Shown piece by piece: positions 6,073 through 8,148 of a stretch of DNA of 8,148 bases (positions are counted from its first letter, which is position 1; each line of letters opens with the position of its first letter). The DNA is taken from assembly GCA_027016475.1 (NCBI GenBank), contig JALUTL010000230.1:1-8148 (forward strand). The letters are read 5' to 3'. This DNA is from Candidatus Heimdallarchaeota archaeon. Its GTDB lineage: Archaea > Asgardarchaeota > Heimdallarchaeia > Heimdallarchaeales > Kariarchaeaceae. The notes beneath the pieces are model-generated. The model was given only the letters and a program-made list of their open reading frames with translations, made no database searches and had not been told where the DNA came from. Both the position numbers and the translations under genes were made by a program.

Positions 6073-6882
6073 GTGGAGAAAGCAATAGTGGATGGAGTTG
6101 AATTGGTTCTTTCGCATCCAACAGACTTACAGACAAACTGGATAGGACAAGAGATTGTCACAAAACAACTATTGGCGGCTTGGTTGACCTTAGATGAAAA
6201 CGACATCCCTTTGACTCCTAGAATTATCGGGCCCCCGGGTGTGGGAAAAACAACATTGGCCTATACAGTTGCAAAATCACTAGGAAGGGACATATATTTT
6301 TACCAAGCAACAGTTGATACGCGTCCTGAAGATCTGATTGTTTTTCCAGTAATTGGAGACAATCAAAAAATCGTCTATGTGGCCTCACCCATTGTAACTG
6401 CAATGCTGAAGGGAGGAATAGCAATATTGGATGAAGGGAATCGTATGCCAGAAAAAAGTTGGGCGTCATTGGCACCACTCATGGATCACAGAAGATATGT
6501 TGAAAGCCAAATTGCAGGAATTACCATCAAAGCCCATCCAGATTTCAGAATGGTCACAACCATGAACACCGATGCCAGCACATTTGAGCTTCCAGAATAC
6601 ATTTCTTCACGTCTGCAACCTGTTATTGAACTGGATTTTCCAAATGATGAAGAACTGTTGGAAATTATCAAATACAATGTCCCTTATGCACCAGAGGAAG
6701 TAATCGCACAAGTAATTTCATTCATGCGAGAGGGAAAAGCAGCAGGAAGTTATTTCAGCATTCGGGCAGGCATCCAAATAGTCCAATATGCACTTCGTCT
6801 AGAAAAGGTGACTGGAAGCCCTAGGTTCAATTGCATTGCCCAAGCAATAGAGCAAATTACTGGTGAAAAGGATGCCTATTAG
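6073..6882 (+). CDS. MoxR-type AAA+ ATPase
   Basis: 269 residues from the GTG at 6073, a compact AAA+ module. Walker A is GPPGVGKT (53-60). DTRPEDLIVFP (82-92) matches the MoxR-type D-x-x-P-x-D-L-x-G region. Walker B is GIAILDEGNRM (115-125). The segment LAPLMDHRRY (133-142) is typical of MoxR/CbbQ proteins. Sensor 1 is MNTD (164-167), the probable arginine finger is SSR (178-180), and sensor 2 lies in FSIRAG (228-233). The length equals the AAA core plus a short helical lid, like CbbQ/NorQ and short MoxR proteins. These ring ATPases work as activating or inserting chaperones, usually with a VWA-domain partner. The following gene, 56 bases on, looks DUF5682-like, which fits the known MoxR/DUF5682/VWA neighbourhood. 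A second possible start is the GTG at 6088, preceded by GGAG at 6075-6078. No in-frame ATG lies upstream (TAA at 6046-6048). The exact client is unknown. Confidence 0.85.
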   Translation: MEKAIVDGVELVLSHPTDLQTNWIGQEIVTKQLLAAWLTLDENDIPLTPRIIGPPGVGKTTLAYTVAKSLGRDIYFYQATVDTRPEDLIVFPVIGDNQKIVYVASPIVTAMLKGGIAILDEGNRMPEKSWASLAPLMDHRRYVESQIAGITIKAHPDFRMVTTMNTDASTFELPEYISSRLQPVIELDFPNDEELLEIIKYNVPYAPEEVIAQVISFMREGKAAGSYFSIRAGIQIVQYALRLEKVTGSPRFNCIAQAIEQITGEKDAY

Positions 6883-6938
6883 GAAAAAACCAAACATGCC
6901 AATCTTTTTGAAGCAGGGTTACGTGATGTGAGTTTGAA

Positions 6939-8148
6939 ATGGCTGTAGAACCAATCATCTTGAAAAAAGAAGGAAGCACAGTCTTCGTTCTCCCATCAGT
7001 CCACAATTCAATCCCATTTGCAAATGCAGTCAAGTCCATATTCGAAAAATACCCAATTGACCATGTGTTTCTGGAATTTCCAAACGAATTGGGAGGAATT
7101 TACAATTTTGCAGTAAACAGGTTGCCAGTTCCAACCATTATTCACACAGAAATCGAAGGAAATCAAATGCCCATCCCTCTAAAGGCACAAGCCTATTTTG
7201 TTCATCCGGGAGATTCCATTCATTTTGCTGCTTACCTTGCCAAAAAGAAAAAATGCCAAATCACACTCATAGACCGGTTTGTAGTAAGTCCAGAAAATCT
7301 TTCTTTAAGCTTTGATCCCCATATGCTCCCATATTTGGACTGGAACATGTTTTTTTCGGAACTTGATCTGGAAAGCCACATCAATTCTATCCATGGGCTC
7401 AGATCGATCCATATGGCTAACGAAATTTCGGTGCAGATTGAAGACGGCAAACAGTCCATGGTAGTTGTAGGGCTAATGCATGTGCCAATCATCATTGCAT
7501 TTTTGGCCCAACAAGGTTTCAATTGCGAAACCATTGACATCAAACAAGAATGGTTCAATGTTCCACACCATGGGTTTCCAGCAGGACATTTGCCAAATTT
7601 TGTGCTGTCTGACATTCATCCACACACATTTTACTTAGTTTCAGGTGACCTCCCCTTTCTTGTTGGAAAGCTTGTTGAAGCGACTGAAGCGGGAACACAG
7701 TTCAATGAATTGAATGGTGTTCATGAGATCTTCCTCATTGCAGGAGCAGTCTATTCTGAAAAATTTGAAGACGAAGTTTCACCTGCAAATTACAAACGCA
7801 TGTTTCAATATTTAAGAAACCTCACATGGCTGGAAAGTAGCATTTTTCCGTCTTTGACATCCATGATATTTGCGGCAAAGGGGATGGTTGATGATGACTA
7901 TGCATTTGAAGTATTCCGAGTTGCCATTTCATACCCCTTTTTTGCCGATGAGGAAAACCAATTGTCCAATACAATAAAAATAGTTCCAGATAAAGATGCC
8001 GCCAACATGCTGTCACTGTCATTCAAAAAAAGAATTAAACGCCCGATATTGAAGAAAATCAAGAATTATGAAAAATTTCTGAAAAGCAAGGAATTTGACG
8101 ATCTGGATCCGATACCTGAAGAAGCCTACCTTGGGCACTGGCAGGAAA
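6939..8148 (+). CDS. Divergent DUF5682/TraB-ChaN-like protein (partial, runs off the window)
   Basis: An open frame of 403 codons from the ATG at 6939, the only in-frame ATG after a TGA at 6924-6926, with no stop before the window end. The N-terminal part has an alternating strand-helix pattern. V-F-V-L-P-S-V-H (15-22) ends in H22, VFLEFP (43-48) holds E46, and V-P-T-I-I-H (64-69) follows. Then come a G-D-S-I-H-F-A-A-Y-L segment (91-100) and ITLIDRF (108-114). A second core strand is MVVVGLMHVPII (174-185) with H181. This order (x-x-x-H, L/V-E-x-P, a middle strand ending I-D, then V-V-x-G-x-x-H-V-P) matches my recollection of DUF5682 and the wider TraB/ChaN fold. The usual DUF5682 R-H-H-S/G-P form of the first motif is reduced to V-H-N-S-I-P. 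From about residue 205 on the sequence is novel to me, with a basic, helical stretch at 362-385. No signal peptide or membrane helix is clear. It probably acts with the MoxR ATPase just upstream. The assignment rests on motifs only. Confidence 0.6.
   Translation, partial: MAVEPIILKKEGSTVFVLPSVHNSIPFANAVKSIFEKYPIDHVFLEFPNELGGIYNFAVNRLPVPTIIHTEIEGNQMPIPLKAQAYFVHPGDSIHFAAYLAKKKKCQITLIDRFVVSPENLSLSFDPHMLPYLDWNMFFSELDLESHINSIHGLRSIHMANEISVQIEDGKQSMVVVGLMHVPIIIAFLAQQGFNCETIDIKQEWFNVPHHGFPAGHLPNFVLSDIHPHTFYLVSGDLPFLVGKLVEATEAGTQFNELNGVHEIFLIAGAVYSEKFEDEVSPANYKRMFQYLRNLTWLESSIFPSLTSMIFAAKGMVDDDYAFEVFRVAISYPFFADEENQLSNTIKIVPDKDAANMLSLSFKKRIKRPILKKIKNYEKFLKSKEFDDLDPIPEEAYLGHWQE

Noticed and set aside
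6896..6931. Eleven-residue ATG frame between the MoxR and DUF5682-like genes
   Set aside because: It is too short, with no ribosome binding site and no recognisable sequence. A chance frame is the simplest reading.
7232..7615. 127-codon minus-strand open frame opposite the DUF5682-like gene
   Set aside because: It lies entirely within a longer frame with clear motifs on the plus strand, and its translation shows no recognisable domain.
1..8148. CRISPR arrays, insertion sequences, tRNA or rRNA genes
   Set aside because: I saw no regularly spaced repeats, terminal inverted repeats, transposase motifs or cloverleaf-like segments when reading both strands.

Overview
The window looks like a piece of an archaeal chromosome, by eye about 40% GC and densely coded. 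The evidence is a HemK2/Mtq2-type glutamine methyltransferase beginning with a V-Y-x-P-R-E-D signature, an archaeal-type fused sugar-1-phosphate nucleotidylyltransferase/acetyltransferase (ST0452/MJ1101 type), a TrmJ-like SPOUT methyltransferase, and TATA-like elements about 22 to 26 bases before most start codons. The lineage cannot be fixed from this sequence. An Asgard or another mesophilic archaeon is possible, but that is a guess.

Layout. At the left edge the last 18 codons of an unidentified plus-strand gene overlap the start of the HemK-like methyltransferase (55-696) by four bases (ATGA). Facing it is a three-gene minus-strand block, in order of transcription: a HEAT-repeat protein (3649-2333), a TrmJ-like RNA 2'-O-methyltransferase (2312-1602, GTG start) and a membrane protein with a C-terminal thioredoxin-like domain (1531-656). 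Its 3' end overlaps the methyltransferase by 41 bases tail to tail. A short divergent intergenic region (about 3650-3692) holds one nearly symmetrical TATA-like element. From there the plus strand carries a two-domain GNAT acetyltransferase (3693-4706), the GlmU-like enzyme (4784-6031), a MoxR-type AAA+ ATPase (6073-6882) and a long open frame (6939 to the window end) that does not finish inside the window.

How the genes may work together. The left half contains RNA and protein modification genes (release-factor glutamine methylation, tRNA ribose methylation). The GlmU-like enzyme makes UDP-GlcNAc-type precursors for surface glycans and glycoproteins. The right end is the most interesting part. 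The MoxR ATPase is followed by a protein with an N-terminal V-H motif, an L-E-F-P motif and a second V-G-L-M-H-V-P motif. This resembles a divergent DUF5682/TraB-ChaN-like protein. In bacteria such proteins are, from memory, commonly encoded beside MoxR ATPases and VWA-domain (CoxE-like) proteins in poorly understood chaperone or conflict systems. If so, a VWA gene should lie just beyond position 8148.

No RNA genes, mobile elements, CRISPR arrays or sizeable repeats were seen, and no gene-free stretch exceeds about 80 bases.
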